A stretch of 21,037 nt of DNA from Stephanodiscus triporus (lineage: Eukaryota > Bacillariophyta > Thalassiosirophyceae > Thalassiosirales > Thalassiosiraceae). The DNA lies in the NCBI GenBank assembly GCA_036939755.1, contig JALLAZ010000148.1, forward strand, positions 1 through 21,037. Direction: 5' to 3'. The notes under the pieces are model-generated. The model made no database searches and was not told the DNA's origin. It was given only the letters and a program-made list of their open reading frames with translations. Made by a program: the position numbers and the translations under genes. The first letter of the stretch is position 1. The number at the start of each line of letters is the position of its first letter. Shown here in pieces: positions 18,338 through 21,037 of the stretch.

Positions 18338-20910
18338 TTAGGAATATGTCCTTTCAGACTTGAGGGTCTTGACTGACACTGATACATCCTGAATTTCGAT
18401 TTCGGACTGTTTATACTCCTCCAAAGCAAGTTCCACCGATTCAGGCCTGGTGAAGCGAATGATGCCTAAGTAATTTCGGGAGAAAATAAGAAATTAAATG
18501 AGTTTTTTAGAAAAAAACATTGTCCTCAATGATTGGCATCCTTATTGTTGTCCCGCGCTGTCCACACTCCCACTTACCAAATCCGTGATTTTGCGGCGCG
18601 ATCGCCGCATCCTCGATGTCACCAAACGGCTTAAATGCCTTTACGATGAAATTGTATCCTAACGACGACAAGAAGACCAGATGTCAGGTGACAGGAAGAA
18701 TTGAATTGCGATCGGTGTAGAAATGGTCCCGAAAAATTGTTACATTATGTACCCACCTTGTTCTAAAGTATTTGTCTTCCTCATTCCAGTGATTACAAGG
18801 GTTTTCTCGGGCGGTTTCTTCAACAAATCCAGACCCAGAATCGTTGCACATGAGTGCACGATGTTCGCTCCCTGGAGGGGAGGAATTATTCGAAGCATTA
18901 CGGTGATGACTATTCTGTTCAATATTTCTCGAAAATATTCGTTCCTGCACAAGGTAATCAACATCATTAGCAAACGAGTCAGTAGCCCTCAAGAGGATAA
19001 AGAGATACGACGCATACTCACACTGAATCCAAGCTCGACATCTCATTGATCTTTAACCAATCATACGTGTCACACAAGCAGCTCGCCTCGATGCGCCCAT
19101 CATCCTGCTCACCACCGAACCACTCCAACAGCTTATCCTTACTTGGATCGGAGGTATACGCATGCGCCATGGCCAAGCTCATCATACCGTCCACTCCATC
19201 GATGGATCGCTCTACCGCGTTTCGCAATTTTTCAAGATCTTGATTCTTGTAGTTATCGAACTCGTCTGTCAACCCATCCAACAAGTCAGGGCTGTTCTCG
19301 TAGTAGTCATATTCGTTGTCCACGTGATTGCCTTCGTCGTCGGCGGTAGAGGAACTGAAAGATGCATCATTAATCAGCATGTGCTCGTGGTCTCCTCCTT
19401 CTCCCAGCGACACCTCTGAACGTTGCTGGGAGTTGTGGCGCAAAAACATTGGCATGCTAGTATCCTGCTCTTCACGAAAAGGGTCGGATACGAGAGTGGC
19501 GTAAGATTGGTTGTTGGTATCGATGGGTTCCGTGGTAATATTCGATCTTTCGCAACCTAATGGTCTGTCGGGCGAGGAGGAAGAGTGGACCTGCGAAGGG
19601 CCGTTGCCGTTATCATTGTCGATGTGCTGCTGCCGTTGCTGTTGCTGCTGCTGCTGCTGCGATACTGAACAGAGAGTCGAGAGGTTCGGCAGACCGGCAG
19701 GGGGGGGGCGGTAGTCCTCGTCCTCGTCCTCGTTGCCAGGGCCATTATTGTGGGATTCTCTCGCATCTCTGATTTGCGATGACAGGAAATGTTGTGGAAG
19801 TTGCGGGCGAATCAGATCGAGGGTGTCTCTCACCGATAATGCTAATACTTCATTACGCCATCGGGGATCAGACTCCTCGTCATCGATCGGTCTATCATCA
19901 TCGAGCCCGTGCCGGACATCGTCGTCATCGGAATGGCAGTCTTCGTTCGTCGCGGTCGAAAATTCGGCCTTAACGGGACTTTCGAACGCTGATGCCGCAT
20001 CGACCGAGTCATCGCCAAGATCTGATTCAATTCCTCCTCCTCCTCCTTCTCTGGATGTGGCCGCTGTTGCGCGCGCCGTGGCCATGTTCTGGTTAAGTAG
20101 TCGATCCATGTCTTTCTTGAGCTTCTTCTGGTATCGAGAGTACACTATCACCACGGCCACGACGAAAAAAAAGACCACGAATCCAACAACAAATCCCAGA
20201 ATGGAACTTTGGTTAACCTCGGCATCGACGATGTGAGACATGCCGGGAGGACGAGTAGGCCCGGAGGACGGACTCGAGGATAGCATTTTGGTGAGCATTT
20301 TCATGGACGTGACCTTCACCACCTGCGTAATTCCCACTGCGTTCAGGTCTTCCTTGACCATTTCGAGGTTGTTTGAGATGAAATCTTCGAACAGCCGATT
20401 GTAGTCGGTGATGTTGTACTTGCCCAGGCGCGTGGAGTAAAACATGTTGAATCGAATGGTCAATTTCGCAGTCAACGCGGATTGTCCGACCTCCTGCCTA
20501 ACGATGGTGCAAGTCGTGTCGATACCCCCCTCCTCGTAGCCGAAATGTTCTGTGTAACTCTCGTACAGAGCCGCGAAGGAGATCATCTGCATGTCGTCGA
20601 GGGCGGACGAGTTCGGCAAAATCTCGAAGTACTGGAGGTACTGGCTCGAGACGTCCTGGAGGTCGAACATGGATGGGGAGAAGCTGCTGGTGGGGGAGGA
20701 ACTCGCGGACGAAGTCGACGAGGGGTAGGAGGAAGACGTCGGGCGGGCTGACGACGGGGAGAACGACGGGTCAGCGGCGGGAACGGCCTCCGTCATGACC
20801 GCGACGGTCGCCGCGAGGACGGCGAGGAGGAGGAGGCTCGGCGGCAGACGTCGTCTTTCCCGGCGGGCCCGCAAACGACGATCGTCATCGCTCGCGACCA
20901 TCATATGCAT
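18338..20910 (-). CDS. Signal peptide, TM and C-terminal RRM protein (4 exons)
   Basis: Exons 20910-19022, 18944-18757, 18658-18578 and 18465-18338 join in phase to 761 aa. Introns are 77, 98 and 112 bp with donors GTGAGT, GTGGGT, GTAAGT and acceptors GCAG, TTAG, TTAG. A basic N-terminus precedes a signal peptide core (about 24-40, PPSLLLLAVLAATVAVM). A Ser/Pro-rich spacer leads to an ectodomain (about 81-205) with MISFAALYESYTEHF, CTIVRQEVG, ITDYNRLFEDFISNNLEMVK and ITQVVKVTS. One transmembrane span follows at about 237-257 (ILGFVVGFVVFFFVVAVVIV), then YSRYQKKLKK, so the tail is cytosolic. The tail is acidic with a poly-Gln run (about 418-428), then a helical region (555-670). Residues 677-754 form an RRM: beta-1/RNP2 TLVITGM, helix FIVKAFKPFG, RNP1 GFGIIRF, helix PESVELALEEY, final strand DVSVSVKTL. 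If only the first exon were read, the protein would stop after SSLDSV and lose the RRM. Membrane-tethered RNA binding is inferred. Confidence 0.82.
19624..19660. repeat. CTG/CAG tract encoding poly-Gln
   Basis: CTG triplets with two interruptions (CCG, TTG) encode a Gln run with one Arg (about residues 418-428) in the cytosolic tail of the membrane-RRM protein. The tract stays in frame and is likely length-variable. Confidence 0.85.
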
Positions 20911-21037
20911 TGGGAATGGAGGGGGAGGCTAGGCGGTAGGCAAGCGAACTCCATAAGAAAAAGGGGGCAGGGGATTGATACATAAGACTGTATAATCTAA
21001 AACGTCGTGTTTTATATTTGGCGGGAACAAAAAACTC
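20911..21037 (-). promoter_or_regulatory. Upstream region of the membrane-RRM gene with E2F-like site
   Basis: 127 bp upstream of the ATG. TTTGGCGGGAA at 21017-21027 (plus strand) matches the E2F/DP consensus, and TATAAAAC on the minus strand (21008-21015) sits directly beside it, a TATA-like element about 100 bp before the start codon. Both are matched by eye to consensus only. Confidence 0.4.

Noticed and set aside
18684..19046. 120-codon minus-strand frame as a separate small gene
   Set aside because: It reads exon 2 of the membrane-RRM gene in the wrong register and crosses intron 1 and part of intron 2.

Overview
The window looks like nuclear DNA of a centric diatom or a close stramenopile. 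The evidence is short introns (69-191 bp) with GT..AG ends, compact intergenic gaps, long low-complexity coding tracts (Asp, Ser, Asn, Gly, Gln), a eukaryotic-type 60S ribosomal protein, and membrane and RNA-binding proteins of a style common in diatoms. The assignment is an inference from gene content; no search was possible. I see no tRNA, rRNA, CRISPR array or transposon.

Layout from left to right: (1) an unrecognised minus-strand gene running off the left edge; (2) a minus-strand single-pass membrane protein of 945 aa with a very repetitive cytosolic tail; (3) a 1.3-kb gap holding a cluster of short palindromes; (4) RPL35 (uL29) on plus; (5) a four-exon minus-strand coiled-coil gene whose C-terminus matches the ciliary transition-zone protein CEP290; (6) a divergent plus-strand kelch/EGF membrane protein; (7) convergent to it, with 44 bp between stop codons, a triose-phosphate/drug-metabolite-type transporter on minus; (8) divergent from that, a six-exon plus-strand KH-like RNA-binding protein with an internal tandem duplication containing 363 identical bases; (9) convergent to it, a four-exon minus-strand gene that joins a signal peptide, ectodomain and membrane span to a C-terminal RNA recognition motif (RRM).

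The main results come from re-joining exons by hand. The last gene's single long exon (630 aa) ends in a splice donor, and three small downstream exons rebuild an RRM with all phases agreeing; this gives a membrane-anchored candidate RNA-binding protein of 761 aa. The CEP290-like gene needs three introns, one of them a 69-bp intron with no stop codon that reads through in frame and would otherwise put a false hydrophobic segment inside the coiled coil. The KH gene uses a repeated exon module with matching intron positions, and its near-identical core suggests recent duplication or gene conversion.

Functional links between neighbours are weak. Two membrane proteins (2 and 9) share a signal peptide / ectodomain / transmembrane / acidic tail plan, and both have an E2F-like TTTGGCGGG element upstream. 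Genes 8 and 9 are adjacent, convergent putative RNA-binding genes. The CEP290-like gene fits an organism that makes flagellated sperm, as centric diatoms do.
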